Assembly (NCBI RefSeq): GCF_021534965.1
Contig: NZ_CP091037.1
Span: 3,747,655-3,811,654, forward strand
Length of the DNA stretch: 64,000 nt
Source of the DNA: Muricauda sp. SCSIO 65647
GTDB taxonomy: Bacteria; Bacteroidota; Bacteroidia; Flavobacteriales; Flavobacteriaceae
Reading direction: 5' to 3'
In this document: positions 28,883 through 38,319 of the stretch, piece by piece
Layout of the letters: every line of letters begins with the position of its first letter
Position numbering within the stretch: the stretch's first letter is position 1
Made by a program: the position numbers and the translations under genes
The notes under the pieces: generated by a model
Told to the model about the DNA's origin: nothing
Seen by the model: only the letters and a program-made list of their open reading frames with translations
The model's database searches: none

Positions 28883-28937
28883 AAGAATGTGAAAATTAAT
28901 ACTATTTTTAACTAAATCTTAAAGTAGGAAAACGGAC

Positions 28938-29489
28938 ATGACAAGTACCATAAAACTAAAAAATTTATTTAAGGTTTTTATTTTTTCTTTCTCATTTCTT
29001 CTATTTTTTTCGTGCAAGGATTCCGCTGACAAGAGAAACCTCAATACAGAACCCGTCATCACCACTTTCTATTTGATAAGGCATGCTGAAAAAGATAGGG
29101 AAGACCCAAATAACCCAGATCCTGAACTCAACCAAGATGGATTGACCAGGGCCCTAAAATGGGCCGAAGTCTTTAACCCTATAATGCTTGATGCCATTTA
29201 TTCGACCAACTATGAGAGAACCTCAATGACCGCTGCACCTACTTCGGTAAAGAAAGATATCAATATTCAATACCATGACCCCAGTACCTTGGATATCGAG
29301 GAGTTCAAATTACAAAACCAAGGGTTGAATGTATTGATCGTGGGCCACAGCAATACCACGCCGATGTTGGTCAACCGGTTATTGGGCATCGAAAAGTACA
29401 ATCAGATGGATGACGCCGATAACAGTAGTATGTATATCGTGAGAATCATCGATGGCGAGGCCACTGATATCTTATTGAATATGCACTAA
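28938..29489 (+). CDS. Histidine phosphatase (phosphoglycerate-mutase superfamily) lipoprotein
   Basis: A 183-residue protein. The lipoprotein signal ends FFSC (Cys26), placing the enzyme outside the cytoplasm. The catalytic motif LIRHAEKDRED (RHA with the nucleophilic His), YSTNYERTSMTA with the second Arg, and IVGHSNTTPMLV with the second His make up an intact active site. The short form resembles SixA-like phosphatases, but the export makes protein-phosphohistidine an unlikely substrate. The substrate is unknown. The stop shares CTAA with the convergent gene's stop. Confidence 0.87.
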   Translation: MTSTIKLKNLFKVFIFSFSFLLFFSCKDSADKRNLNTEPVITTFYLIRHAEKDREDPNNPDPELNQDGLTRALKWAEVFNPIMLDAIYSTNYERTSMTAAPTSVKKDINIQYHDPSTLDIEEFKLQNQGLNVLIVGHSNTTPMLVNRLLGIEKYNQMDDADNSSMYIVRIIDGEATDILLNMH

Positions 29490-30229
29490 TCAATTTTAGT
29501 GGCCTTGACATCTTTAAGTTCAATTTTCGAAAGCAGTTCAAGCGCCCCTGACAAAAACAGGCTGTCGATTTTATAGATATCTGCAGTTTTCTCTTTGGGC
29601 TTGTAATTATTGTAATCGACAAATCGAATACCGTTTACATAACGTTCGTTGAAGGCTTCCCGAAATCTGATGCCCCCGCCATTGACATGAAACTCGTAGG
29701 CTAAATAGTCGGGCTTAAAGGTTTCTTTGTCAAACCAGTAGATATAGATATCTTCAAAATCATCGCCCCCATTTTCCCTATCAAAGGTAATCTGTACTTT
29801 GTAATAGTCTTTTTCTTTTAAGGTGGACTCGCCCAACAGTTTCTTATTGACCGCCTTATCATTCAAACCATACGGAAGCCTCACGAAATAATGCACTGAG
29901 TTTACAGAATTGGCATAGCGGTTCGCCACGCTATCGGGCAGTTGAATCAAACTATCGTTGAAAAATCGCTGTAACTTTCCTTTAGCCAACACATCGGTGA
30001 TCGTTACAGAGTCCGTTTCAAAAATTCGCTTAAGCACTTTTTTGCCCTCGTTTTGGCCAGATACGTAAGCCTTGTCCCTAAAAACAAAAAAAACGTCATG
30101 GGAATCGAACAATTTTCCTCCTGATGCTTCTATTGATTTATCGATGATTTGCTGTGCGTTCAGCCTTTCTTTTGTGGCATCATGGCAAGAAACAAAAAAC
30201 AAAAGTGTTGCAATGGCAAGATATTTCAT
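29486..30229 (-). CDS. Lipoprotein of unknown function (DUF6503-like)
   Basis: A 247-residue protein with a lipobox (LLFFVSC, Cys15). The mature part begins with [13 protein letters not shown], a helix seen in many Bacteroidota outer-membrane-lipoprotein sorting-like domains, and continues as a long antiparallel beta structure ([20 protein letters not shown], then [17 protein letters not shown]). This LolA/LolB-like layout suggests a lipid- or hydrophobe-binding fold; the DUF name is from memory. It is divergent from smpB, with 69 bases between start codons. Confidence 0.75.
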   Translation of the reverse strand: MKYLAIATLLFFVSCHDATKERLNAQQIIDKSIEASGGKLFDSHDVFFVFRDKAYVSGQNEGKKVLKRIFETDSVTITDVLAKGKLQRFFNDSLIQLPDSVANRYANSVNSVHYFVRLPYGLNDKAVNKKLLGESTLKEKDYYKVQITFDRENGGDDFEDIYIYWFDKETFKPDYLAYEFHVNGGGIRFREAFNERYVNGIRFVDYNNYKPKEKTADIYKIDSLFLSGALELLSKIELKDVKATKID

Positions 30230-30284
30230 TTGATTGTTTTATACAGGGAGTTCGTAAAAAACCCCAAAACATTACAAATCTGTT

Positions 30285-30292
30285 TATTTTTG
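30285..30292 (+). promoter_or_regulatory. -7 box of smpB, six bases from the ATG
   Basis: TATTTTTG followed by TGCCCC and ATG. With the SRP RNA spacing, transcription would start zero to two bases before the start codon. No TTG is visible at the expected -33 position. Confidence 0.45.
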
Positions 30293-30298
30293 TGCCCC

Positions 30299-30760
30299 AT
30301 GCAGAAAAACATCAATATAAAGAACAAAAGGGCGCGTTTCGACTACGAAATCCTTGACAAATATACAGCGGGTATCGTATTATCGGGCACAGAGATCAAA
30401 TCGATTCGTCTGGGCAAGGCCTCTTTGTCTCAAAGTTTCTGTGAATTCAATGATAAGGGCGAATTGTTCGTCATCAATATGCAGATCGATGAGTATAGCC
30501 ATGGCACCCATTACAACCACCGGCCCAAAGCCGAGAGAAAACTCTTGCTCAACAAAGGGGAGCTCAAGAAATTACAAAAAGAAGTAACGACTTCTGGCCT
30601 TACCATCATACCCTTGAATCTTTTCATAAATGATAGAGGGTTGGCCAAAGTGAATATTGGGCTTGCACGCGGTAAAAAGCTTTATGACAAGCGTGAGACC
30701 ATCAAGGAAAGGGAAAACAAACGAAACCTGTCGCGTATCAAGAAGAACTACAACGGTTGA
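30299..30760 (+). CDS. smpB: SsrA-binding protein
   Basis: A 153-residue OB-fold protein that delivers tmRNA to stalled ribosomes. Family landmarks: [49 protein letters not shown], and the basic C-terminal tail [20 protein letters not shown] that enters the empty mRNA channel. The frame is open upstream to 30149, but the ATG at 30299 matches the family start ([12 protein letters not shown]). It converges with pcm, two bases between stops. Confidence 0.96.
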   Translation: MQKNINIKNKRARFDYEILDKYTAGIVLSGTEIKSIRLGKASLSQSFCEFNDKGELFVINMQIDEYSHGTHYNHRPKAERKLLLNKGELKKLQKEVTTSGLTIIPLNLFINDRGLAKVNIGLARGKKLYDKRETIKERENKRNLSRIKKNYNG

Positions 30761-30762
30761 TT

Positions 30763-31404
30763 TTAGTTTTTATCTTCAAGAAGTGGAACAAAACGAAAGG
30801 CGCCCAATTCTTTTTTCTCGAACTTTTTTTCAGATTTGCGTTCAAAGAGCACCATGGTCTGTTCTTCCACACCAACGGGTATGACCAACCTACCCCCTAC
30901 TTTCAACTGTGATAGCAATGTCTTTGGCACCTTGGGTGCACCTGCCGTTACTATTATTCCATCAAAAGGAGCATCTTCGGGCAAACCTTTATACCCATCG
31001 CCAAAAACCAGTTTTTTAGGCCTGTAGCCCATTTTCTCGAAAAAGAGCTTCGTCTTTTTAAATAGTTCTTGTTGGCGTTCAATGGTGTACACTTTCGCGT
31101 TTAGTTTCAATAAAACGGCTGTCTGGTAACCGCTACCCGTGCCAATTTCAAGAATTTTGTTCCCTGGCCTTACCTGCAGAAGCTCTGTTTGATAGGCTAC
31201 GGTATAGGGTTGCGAAATAGTTTGGTCAGCACCGATCGGGAATGCCTTATCTTGATAGGCATGGTCTTCAAAACCACTATCTAAAAAAAGGTGTCGGGGC
31301 ACGGTTTTGATGGCCTCCAAGACTTTTTGATCTTTAATGCCCTTGCTGGCCACCACTTCGGCCAACTGGTTGCGCATGCCCTTATGCTTATGTGTGTCTC
31401 TCAC
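30763..31404 (-). CDS. pcm: Protein-L-isoaspartate O-methyltransferase
   Basis: A 213-residue SAM-dependent enzyme repairing isoaspartyl residues. It has RHLFLDSGFEDHAYQDKAFPIG with ISQPYTVAYQTELL (the PIMT substrate loop), SAM motif I ILEIGTGSGYQTAVLL, and post-motif GDGYKGLPEDAPFDGIIVTAGA. The full-length family size is kept. TAAATTCG about 50 bases upstream is a possible variant -7 box. Confidence 0.95.
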   Translation of the reverse strand: MRDTHKHKGMRNQLAEVVASKGIKDQKVLEAIKTVPRHLFLDSGFEDHAYQDKAFPIGADQTISQPYTVAYQTELLQVRPGNKILEIGTGSGYQTAVLLKLNAKVYTIERQQELFKKTKLFFEKMGYRPKKLVFGDGYKGLPEDAPFDGIIVTAGAPKVPKTLLSQLKVGGRLVIPVGVEEQTMVLFERKSEKKFEKKELGAFRFVPLLEDKN

Positions 31405-31485
31405 TTTGTTGGTTTGGTCAAGCGAATTTAAAAAGTTCTGTTAGAACTTTGACACCCATGGTTTCGATTTAAGTGTATAGATATG

Positions 31486-31493
31486 TATTTTTG
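31486..31493 (+). promoter_or_regulatory. -7 box of the oxidoreductase operon, six bases from the ATG
   Basis: TATTTTTG followed by ACGAAA and ATG at 31500, the same arrangement as smpB. It probably drives the eight-gene run to 38809. Confidence 0.45.
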
Positions 31494-31499
31494 ACGAAA

Positions 31500-32477
31500 A
31501 TGGATATTATGCTGAAAGCAGGTGTGCTCGGCGCGGGCCATTTAGGAAAAATACATCTTCGTTTGCTCAACGAGTCGCAGCACTATGAATTGGTAGGTTT
31601 TTACGACCCTGACGAGATCAATGCCAAAAAAGTGGCCGATGAATTTGGGTACAAACATTTTGACAACATCAATGCTCTCATCGATGCCGTTGATATGGTA
31701 GATATCGTCACCCCGACCCTTTCGCATTATGACTGTGCGAAAAAAGCCATTGAAAAAGGCAAGCACATCTTCATTGAAAAACCGGTGACCAATACGCTTG
31801 AAGAAGCCGAAGAGCTCATCAAACTCAAAAATAAAAAGGGCATTAAGGCCCAGGTCGGGCATGTCGAAAGGTTCAATCCGGCCTTTTTGGCCGTAAAAGA
31901 TGAGATTGCAGATCCTATGTTCATCGAGACGCACCGTTTGGCAGAGTTCAACCCCAGGGGCACCGATGTGCCCGTGGTACTCGATTTGATGATACATGAC
32001 ATCGATGCCATTTTGAGCGTGGTCAATGCCGATGTAAAAGAAATCAATGCCAGTGGGGTATCGGTGATCAGTGACTCGCCCGATATAGCCAACGCCCGTA
32101 TTGCCTTTGAAAATGGCTGCGTGGCCAATCTTACCGCTAGCCGCATTTCGTTGAAGAACATGCGCAAGTCTAGGTTCTTTCAACGAGATGCCTACATTTC
32201 CGTAGACTTTTTGGAGAAGAAAGTAGAGGTCGTCAAAATGAAGGATGCCCCTGAAAACCCAGGTGATTTTGACATGATCCTGCAAAATGCCGAAGGCGAG
32301 AAAAAACAGATATATTTTGAGAATCCTGATATACGGCCCAATAATGCCATTATGCAAGAGCTCGAAACCTTCGCGGTGGCCATACAAGACAATACGGAAC
32401 CCATCGTGACTTTAGAGCAAGGCGCCAATGCACTTCGTGTGGCGTTACAGGTAATCAACTCATTCAACAGAGAATAA
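31500..32477 (+). CDS. Gfo/Idh/MocA family NAD(P)-dependent oxidoreductase
   Basis: A 325-residue protein. It has an N-terminal Rossmann fold with AGVLGAGHLGKIHLRLL, the family EKP motif (HIFIEKPVTN) and a C-terminal alpha/beta domain with DLMIHDIDAILSV. The HDID histidine is the usual catalytic position. The substrate is unknown (sugars or inositols in characterised relatives; biliverdin-reductase-like members exist). A GTG at 31473 is in frame but lies upstream of the -7 box, so ATG 31500 (or 31509) is used. Its stop overlaps the next start (TAATG). Confidence 0.88.
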   Translation: MDIMLKAGVLGAGHLGKIHLRLLNESQHYELVGFYDPDEINAKKVADEFGYKHFDNINALIDAVDMVDIVTPTLSHYDCAKKAIEKGKHIFIEKPVTNTLEEAEELIKLKNKKGIKAQVGHVERFNPAFLAVKDEIADPMFIETHRLAEFNPRGTDVPVVLDLMIHDIDAILSVVNADVKEINASGVSVISDSPDIANARIAFENGCVANLTASRISLKNMRKSRFFQRDAYISVDFLEKKVEVVKMKDAPENPGDFDMILQNAEGEKKQIYFENPDIRPNNAIMQELETFAVAIQDNTEPIVTLEQGANALRVALQVINSFNRE

Positions 32478-33364
32478 TGAAAAACATTGCAGTCATCGGG
32501 GCAGGCACCATGGGCAACGGCATTGCCCATGTATTCGCCCAAAACGGCCATCAGGTAAACCTTATCGATATTTCTGAAGATTCCCTAGAAAAAGGTCTGG
32601 CCACCATCAATAAAAACTTAGACCGGATGTTGGCCAAGGAAGCCATTTCTGAGGAAACCAAAAAGCTGACAATCCAGAACATATCAACCCATACGGTGCT
32701 GAATGATGGGGTCAAGAATGTAGATTTGGTCATCGAAGCCGCGACAGAGAACATTGAGATAAAACTTGGCATTTTCAGGGAACTGGATGCAATCTGTGCT
32801 GCGTCCACTATTTTGGCCACCAATACCTCTTCCATCTCTATCACACAGATCGCCGCAGCTACGAAAAGGCCCGAAAAAGTCATTGGAATGCATTTTATGA
32901 ATCCGGTGCCCATCATGAAATTGGTCGAGATCATCAGGGGCTACAGCACCTCAGATGAAGTGACCAAAACGATTATGGAACTTTCAAAAGAACTGGGGAA
33001 AACGCCCACTGAGGTGAATGACTACCCTGGTTTTGTGGCCAATCGAATCTTGATGCCCATGATCAACGAAGCGATCGAGACATTGTACAACGGCGTAGCA
33101 GGTGTCAAAGAGATCGATACAGTGATGAAGTTGGGCATGGCCCACCCTATGGGACCTTTGCAATTGGCAGATTTCATCGGACTCGATGTTTGTCTCTCGA
33201 TTTTGAATGTGATGTTCGAGGGGTTCAAAAATTCGAAATATGCCCCTTGCCCCCTTTTGGTCAATATGGTCATGGCCGACAAATTGGGCATAAAATCAGG
33301 AGAAGGCTTTTACGATTATTCTGAATCGCGAAAGGCAGAAAAAGTAGCACCCCAATTCAGCTAG
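32477..33364 (+). CDS. 3-hydroxybutyryl-CoA dehydrogenase
   Basis: A 295-residue protein. It has the NAD site IAVIGAGTMGNGIAHVFAQNGH, catalytic His in GMHFMNPVPIMKLVEII, ATNTSSISIT, and the C-terminal dimer domain with MGPLQLADFIGLDV. It oxidises or forms (S)-3-hydroxybutyryl-CoA in fatty-acid, butyrate or phenylacetate pathways. No other beta-oxidation gene is nearby. It starts within the stop of the oxidoreductase gene, and the next gene starts directly after its TAG. Confidence 0.94.
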   Translation: MKNIAVIGAGTMGNGIAHVFAQNGHQVNLIDISEDSLEKGLATINKNLDRMLAKEAISEETKKLTIQNISTHTVLNDGVKNVDLVIEAATENIEIKLGIFRELDAICAASTILATNTSSISITQIAAATKRPEKVIGMHFMNPVPIMKLVEIIRGYSTSDEVTKTIMELSKELGKTPTEVNDYPGFVANRILMPMINEAIETLYNGVAGVKEIDTVMKLGMAHPMGPLQLADFIGLDVCLSILNVMFEGFKNSKYAPCPLLVNMVMADKLGIKSGEGFYDYSESRKAEKVAPQFS

Positions 33365-34600
33365 ATGGCCATCGTTAGACCTTTCAAGGCCATACGACCT
33401 GTGCGGGACAAAGCTCCCTTTGTGGCCTCTCGCTCATACGAAGAATATAGCGCCGATGAACTACGATCGGTAATGAGGTATAATCCCTTTTCGTTTTTGC
33501 ATATCATCAATCCGGGATACAAATTCAATAAATCGATAAGGGGATCTGAACGGTTCAAATTGGTGCGCAACCGATATCTTGAGTTTTTGGAGAACAATAT
33601 TTTCATAAAAGATGAATCGACCTGTTTCTACCTCTACCAGATCGGTAAGGAAAATTTCAAAAGTCTGGGCCTTTTCTGTGCCACCAGCGTGGTCGATTAT
33701 CAAAAAGGTATTATCAAAAAGCATGAAGATACCATCCTTAAACGGGAAAAGCTCTTTGCAGATTACCTCGAAACCGTTGGTTTCAATGCTGAACCAGTGC
33801 TGATGACCTATCCTGACAATGAGACCATCTCTTCCATCTTAAAAAAAGAGATGCAGCAATTACCAGAATACGACTTCACCACTACAGATAAGATCAGCCA
33901 TCGCCTTTGGAAAATCGATGACCGGAACACCATCGAGACCTTACAGGGAATTTTTTCTGAAATGGATAGTCTGTACATCGCTGACGGCCATCACAGAATT
34001 GCCTCATCTGCTCTTTTCGCCAAGAGAAAAAAGGCTAAAAATGAGGCACATACCGGCAAAGAAGCCTATAATTTTTTTATGAGCTACCTGATTCCCGAGT
34101 CGGAGATCAAGATTTATGAGTTCAACCGTATGGTGAAAGATTTGAACGGACTTTCGAAAAAGGAGTTTTTGATACAGCTTGATGAACATTTTAGAATCGA
34201 AGAACATAAAGACAATCTTTACCGGCCTTCCAAGAAACATCATTTCAGTATGTACCTAGAGGGGGTGTTTTACTCTTTGTACTTAAGAAAGAGGCTATAT
34301 CAGTTCACCGATGCCCTCAATAGGTTAGATACCCAAATTCTGTACAAGACCATACTAGAGCCCATTTTAGGCATTCAAGACTTGCGAAATGACAAACGTA
34401 TCGCCTACGGATATGGCAAGTACAACCTCATCAAAATGAAAGATAGCATCGACAGGGGTGATTTTGCGGTAGGGTTCAGCCTTTTGCCCATAACCTTTCA
34501 AGAGATAAAGGATATTGCCGATGCAGGTTTGGTGATGCCCCCCAAAAGCACGTATATTGAACCCAAATTACGAAGTGGGTTGACGATTTATGAGCTTTGA
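33365..34600 (+). CDS. DUF1015 family protein
   Basis: A 411-residue protein of the DUF1015 family. The family N-terminus (MAIVRPFKAIRPVRDKAPFV), NPFSFLHIINP and the strongly conserved YIADGHHRIASSALFA are all present. The ADGHHR motif resembles ParB/Srx-like nucleotide-binding signatures, so an ATP- or CTP-dependent kinase-like activity has been suspected for the family; its biochemical role is not settled as far as I know. It is translationally coupled to its neighbours and lies between a dehydrogenase and a PLP-binding protein. Confidence 0.88.
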   Translation: MAIVRPFKAIRPVRDKAPFVASRSYEEYSADELRSVMRYNPFSFLHIINPGYKFNKSIRGSERFKLVRNRYLEFLENNIFIKDESTCFYLYQIGKENFKSLGLFCATSVVDYQKGIIKKHEDTILKREKLFADYLETVGFNAEPVLMTYPDNETISSILKKEMQQLPEYDFTTTDKISHRLWKIDDRNTIETLQGIFSEMDSLYIADGHHRIASSALFAKRKKAKNEAHTGKEAYNFFMSYLIPESEIKIYEFNRMVKDLNGLSKKEFLIQLDEHFRIEEHKDNLYRPSKKHHFSMYLEGVFYSLYLRKRLYQFTDALNRLDTQILYKTILEPILGIQDLRNDKRIAYGYGKYNLIKMKDSIDRGDFAVGFSLLPITFQEIKDIADAGLVMPPKSTYIEPKLRSGLTIYEL

Positions 34601-34603
34601 ACA

Positions 34604-35260
34604 ATGTCGATAAAAGCAAATATTCTACACATCAAAAATAGTTTGTCAGATCATGCGGCCCTGGTCGCGGTCACAAAGACAAAATCAACCGTAGAAATTC
34701 TCGAGGCCTACGATACCGGGCATCGTGTTTTTGGTGAAAACCGAATTCAGGAAATGACCGAAAAATGGAAAGCCTTGCCAAAAGACATCGAATGGCATAT
34801 GATCGGCCACGTACAACGCAACAAGGTAAAATACATGGCTGAATACGTGTCATTGGTACATGGGGTCGACAGTTTCAGGTTGTTGAAGGAGATTGACAAA
34901 CAGGCCAAGAAATATGACCGTGTGATTGCTTGCTTGTTTCAGATGCACATTGCTGAAGAAGATACCAAGTTCGGACTTGATGAGGAAGAGCTCCATGAAA
35001 TTTTATCTTCGGCAGAATTCAAATCCCTTGAAAATGTCAACATCAAGGGACTAATGGGGATGGCCACCTTTACCAACGATGAGAACCAAGTCAGAAAAGA
35101 ATTCCGATATTTAAAAACTATTTTCGACAACGTAAAAGAGCGACTTACCGATTGTACCATTCTATCGATGGGCATGAGCGGTGATTACAAAATCGCCATT
35201 GAAGAGGGCAGCAATATGGTGCGCATCGGAAGTAGTATTTTTGGGACCAGAAACTATTAG
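34604..35260 (+). CDS. YggS/PLPBP pyridoxal-phosphate homeostasis protein
   Basis: A 218-residue single-domain alanine-racemase-like barrel. The PLP lysine lies in LVAVTKTKS. FGENRIQEM, WHMIGHVQRNKVKYM and a C-terminal LSMGMSGDYKIAIEEGSNMVRIGSSIFG are full matches to the family. PLPBP buffers free PLP and affects amino-acid and keto-acid pools rather than catalysing a reaction. It starts three bases after DUF1015. Confidence 0.95.
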   Translation: MSIKANILHIKNSLSDHAALVAVTKTKSTVEILEAYDTGHRVFGENRIQEMTEKWKALPKDIEWHMIGHVQRNKVKYMAEYVSLVHGVDSFRLLKEIDKQAKKYDRVIACLFQMHIAEEDTKFGLDEEELHEILSSAEFKSLENVNIKGLMGMATFTNDENQVRKEFRYLKTIFDNVKERLTDCTILSMGMSGDYKIAIEEGSNMVRIGSSIFGTRNY

Positions 35261-35265
35261 ACCGT

Positions 35266-36555
35266 ATGTACGCCATACTGGACATCGAAAGTACCGGAGG
35301 AAAATACAACGAAGAGGGCATCATAGAGATAGCCATATACCGTTTCGATGGTCATGAGGTCGTTGATAGGTTCATCAGTTTGGTGAACCCTGAGCGTGAG
35401 ATACAGCCCTATGTTGCCAACCTTACGGGAATCAAAAACAAAATGCTGCGCACAGCGCCCAAATTTCATCAGGTGGCCAAACGCATCGTTGAGATTACGG
35501 AAAATACTGTTTTGGTGGCCCATAACGCCCAGTTCGATTACCGGATACTCAGAACCGAATTCAGAAGGCTGGGCTATGATTTTCAAAGAAAAACCCTCTG
35601 CACAGTTGACCTATCGAAAAAACTGCTTCCCGAGGCCGAATCACATAGTCTCGGCAAGTTGGTACGTTCATTGGGCATTGCGGTCAGCGACCGTCACCGG
35701 GCAAACGGTGATGCCACCGCCACCTTGAAGCTTTTTAAATTACTGTTGGCCAAAGACACCGACAAATCGATTTTAAAAGATTTGGTGCGGGCAGAATCTT
35801 TAGGGGAACTGTCGCCCAGACAATTGGATATGGTCGAAGAGATGCCATCTGAGACCGGTGTCTACTATCTGCACAACAAAGAAGGGGAAATCATTTTCAT
35901 CGGAAAGTCAAAAAACATCAAAAAGCGGGTAAACCAACATTTTACCAATGTCGGAAAGCTGGCCAGAGCCCTGCAAAAAGAGACCAAAAAAGTTTCTTAC
36001 GAAAAAACCGGAAGCGAATTGGCCGCTTTGTTGAAAGAGTACCATGAGGTGAAAAAGAACATTCCCCAGTACAACAAAAAATACGTCTATAACGGTTATT
36101 CCCATGGAGTATATATCAACACAGACGCTAAGGGCTTTTTGAACTTCACCGCAGCAAGGGCCAATGGTCAGGTGGCCAGATTGAGCAGTTTTGGCTCAAT
36201 GAAGGCTTCCAAAAACTTTCTGGTGCAACTCAATGAAAAATATCAGCTAACCGAAAGAAATTCACAAGAAGAACACAATAAAAAGGTTCAAGGCATCTTA
36301 AAAAAGTACAGCACCGAAAACAGAGATCTCATATTGATCGATAGAGGGAGGCAAACGGGCGAACGAAGTGTGTTTCTTATCAAAAAGGGCATGTTCAAAG
36401 GCTTTACCTTTGTTGATTTGAACCATCAAATCAATAATATTCATATCTTAGAATCGTTGATTACCCCGATGCAAGGCGATGCCCATACCACACATGTCAT
36501 TGAATCGTACCTGAGAAAAGAAAAGGCCTTAAAGATTGTTGAACTGAATCAGTAA
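35266..36555 (+). CDS. DnaQ-like 3'-5' exonuclease fused to a GIY-YIG endonuclease domain
   Basis: A 429-residue protein. Residues 1-165 are a DEDDh exonuclease (LDIESTGG, HNAQFDYRIL, DRHRANGDA). Residues ~195-275 are a GIY-YIG domain (GVYYLHNKEGEIIFIGKS, KKRVNQHF, with the catalytic Glu in LAALLKEYHE), like the N-terminus of UvrC and Cho. The last ~150 residues are of unknown fold. The domain order matches the UvrC-like DnaQ/Cho fusions known in several phyla; a role in excision repair or DNA end processing is inferred. Confidence 0.9.
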   Translation: MYAILDIESTGGKYNEEGIIEIAIYRFDGHEVVDRFISLVNPEREIQPYVANLTGIKNKMLRTAPKFHQVAKRIVEITENTVLVAHNAQFDYRILRTEFRRLGYDFQRKTLCTVDLSKKLLPEAESHSLGKLVRSLGIAVSDRHRANGDATATLKLFKLLLAKDTDKSILKDLVRAESLGELSPRQLDMVEEMPSETGVYYLHNKEGEIIFIGKSKNIKKRVNQHFTNVGKLARALQKETKKVSYEKTGSELAALLKEYHEVKKNIPQYNKKYVYNGYSHGVYINTDAKGFLNFTAARANGQVARLSSFGSMKASKNFLVQLNEKYQLTERNSQEEHNKKVQGILKKYSTENRDLILIDRGRQTGERSVFLIKKGMFKGFTFVDLNHQINNIHILESLITPMQGDAHTTHVIESYLRKEKALKIVELNQ

Positions 36556-36564
36556 TCACTAAAA

Positions 36565-37392
36565 GTGGAAAAATCAAACAAAAGCTGGAGAGCAAAACTT
36601 CATGAGGTGATTTATGGCACCCATACCCCAGCGGGCAAAATGTTTGATATCATCTTATTGATAGTGATCCTCTACAGTATCATTGTGGTAATGCTAGAGA
36701 GCGTGCCACGTTTTGACATCAAATACCATAGGTTTCTTGATATCTCAGAATGGATCGTAACCATACTTTTTACCGTAGAGTATATTTTGAGAATCATCTG
36801 CATCAAAAAGCCCAGCAAGTACATTTTCAGCTTTTTCGGGGTCGTTGATTTTCTTTCGACCATTCCCAAATACCTATCTTTTTTCTTGGTAGGTTCACAG
36901 TACATTACCGCTTTTCGTGCTTTACGATTATTACGGGTCTTTAGAATTCTGAAGCTCGTGCGCTTCGTCGGAGAATCGAACAACCTGCTTAGGGCCCTTA
37001 GGGCGAGTAGGGCAAAGATTTTCATTTTTGTATTCTTTGTTTTGATTGTTTCGGTGCTTTTGGGTACGGTCATGTATTTGGTCGAAGGTCCCGAACACGG
37101 CTTTAACAGCATTCCGCATAGTATTTATTGGACGATTGTCACACTCACCACGGTCGGCTATGGCGATATTTCACCTGAAACGGGTTTCGGGCAATTTCTT
37201 GCTACACTTATCATGATCATTGGCTATGGAATCATCGCAGTGCCCACGGGAATTGTATCAGCAGAATATACCCGATCTACTAAAAAGCGGGATGTTGAAA
37301 GCAATGGCAGAAGCTGCTCAGACTGCGGGTGTGAAATTCAACGTGATGATGCCAAATTTTGCAGAAAATGTGGCCATAAATTAGATGATTGA
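36565..37392 (+). CDS. Voltage-gated potassium channel with C-terminal zinc ribbon
   Basis: A 275-residue membrane protein. Six membrane segments are evident, including a voltage-sensor S4 with regularly spaced arginines (FRALRLLRVFRILKLVRF) and a pore with the filter TTVGYGD. After S6 and a short basic linker, the tail carries CSDCGC and CRKCG, a zinc-ribbon pair ending KLDD. Prokaryotic Kv channels usually end in a coil or RCK domain, so the ribbon is unusual. The start is GTG at 36565; no in-frame ATG precedes the conserved amphipathic helix. Confidence 0.92.
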   Translation: MEKSNKSWRAKLHEVIYGTHTPAGKMFDIILLIVILYSIIVVMLESVPRFDIKYHRFLDISEWIVTILFTVEYILRIICIKKPSKYIFSFFGVVDFLSTIPKYLSFFLVGSQYITAFRALRLLRVFRILKLVRFVGESNNLLRALRASRAKIFIFVFFVLIVSVLLGTVMYLVEGPEHGFNSIPHSIYWTIVTLTTVGYGDISPETGFGQFLATLIMIIGYGIIAVPTGIVSAEYTRSTKKRDVESNGRSCSDCGCEIQRDDAKFCRKCGHKLDD

Positions 37393-37395
37393 TGT

Positions 37396-38319
37396 ATGGA
37401 AGGAAAAGTCCTTGTGTGCGTCGTCGGCCCCACGGCCATAGGCAAGACCAGGTTGGCCATTGCCTTGGCGCTACATTTTGAGACCGAAATTATCTCGGCC
37501 GATTCGCGTCAGTTCTATAGGGAAATGACCATAGGCACCGCAGTGCCGTCAGAAGAGGAGCTGCATGCGGTGCCCCATCATTTCATACAGCACAAAAGTA
37601 TTTTTGAACCCTATTCCGTCGGTGATTTCGAACAAGATGCCCTCGCCCTATTAAAAAAATTGTTCCAGACAAAAGATGTTGTCATTATGGTCGGGGGCAG
37701 TGGTCTTTATGTGGATGCAGTGGTCAAAGGCCTTGACGACTTTCCTGAAATTGACCCAAGTGTACGTCGATCATTGGTCTCTGCATTGAAGGAAAAAGGC
37801 ATAGGGTATCTACAAGAAGAGCTGAAACAACATGACCCCGAACATTACAAAAACGTAGATCTTCAAAACCCGCATCGCCTAATTCGTGCCCTTGAGGTTT
37901 GCTTGGTCTCTAAAAAACCGTATTCCTCTTTTCTCAAAAAAAGGAAAGCAAAACGATTCTTTAAAACCATATATACGGGATTACATGCAGATAGACCGGT
38001 CATTTATGACCGCATCGACCGAAGGGTAGACCTGATGCTCGCCAATGGATTGGTAGAAGAAGCCAAATCACTATTTGAACACAAAGCGCTGAATGCATTG
38101 CAAACCGTTGGCTATAAAGAGTTGTTTGCACATTTCGGGGGGCATGGGTCTTATGAAGAAGCTGTTTCAGAAATCAAGAAGAACACCAGAAGGTTTGCCA
38201 AACGGCAATTGACATGGTATCGAAAGAACGAGAACATTCTCTGGGTCAATTACGACCAGACCACTGAAAAAATTGTAAAAAAGCTTGAAAGTCGAATCAA
38301 AGCGCTGTGCGATGACTGA
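37396..38319 (+). CDS. miaA: tRNA dimethylallyltransferase
   Basis: A 307-residue enzyme that adds an isopentenyl group to A37 of tRNAs reading UNN codons. It has the P-loop GPTAIGKTRLA, the DSRQFYREM substrate motif and the GGSGLYVDAV motif. The later part holds QNPHRLIRALEV and LQTVGYKELF. The C-terminus ends four residues after ESRIKAL. The last eight bases overlap gluconokinase. Confidence 0.95.
   Translation: MEGKVLVCVVGPTAIGKTRLAIALALHFETEIISADSRQFYREMTIGTAVPSEEELHAVPHHFIQHKSIFEPYSVGDFEQDALALLKKLFQTKDVVIMVGGSGLYVDAVVKGLDDFPEIDPSVRRSLVSALKEKGIGYLQEELKQHDPEHYKNVDLQNPHRLIRALEVCLVSKKPYSSFLKKRKAKRFFKTIYTGLHADRPVIYDRIDRRVDLMLANGLVEEAKSLFEHKALNALQTVGYKELFAHFGGHGSYEEAVSEIKKNTRRFAKRQLTWYRKNENILWVNYDQTTEKIVKKLESRIKALCDD

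Noticed and set aside
31542..32387. 281-codon open frame antisense to the Gfo/Idh oxidoreductase
   Set aside because: It lies opposite a clear gene with full motifs; the translation is a by-product of codon usage on the other strand.
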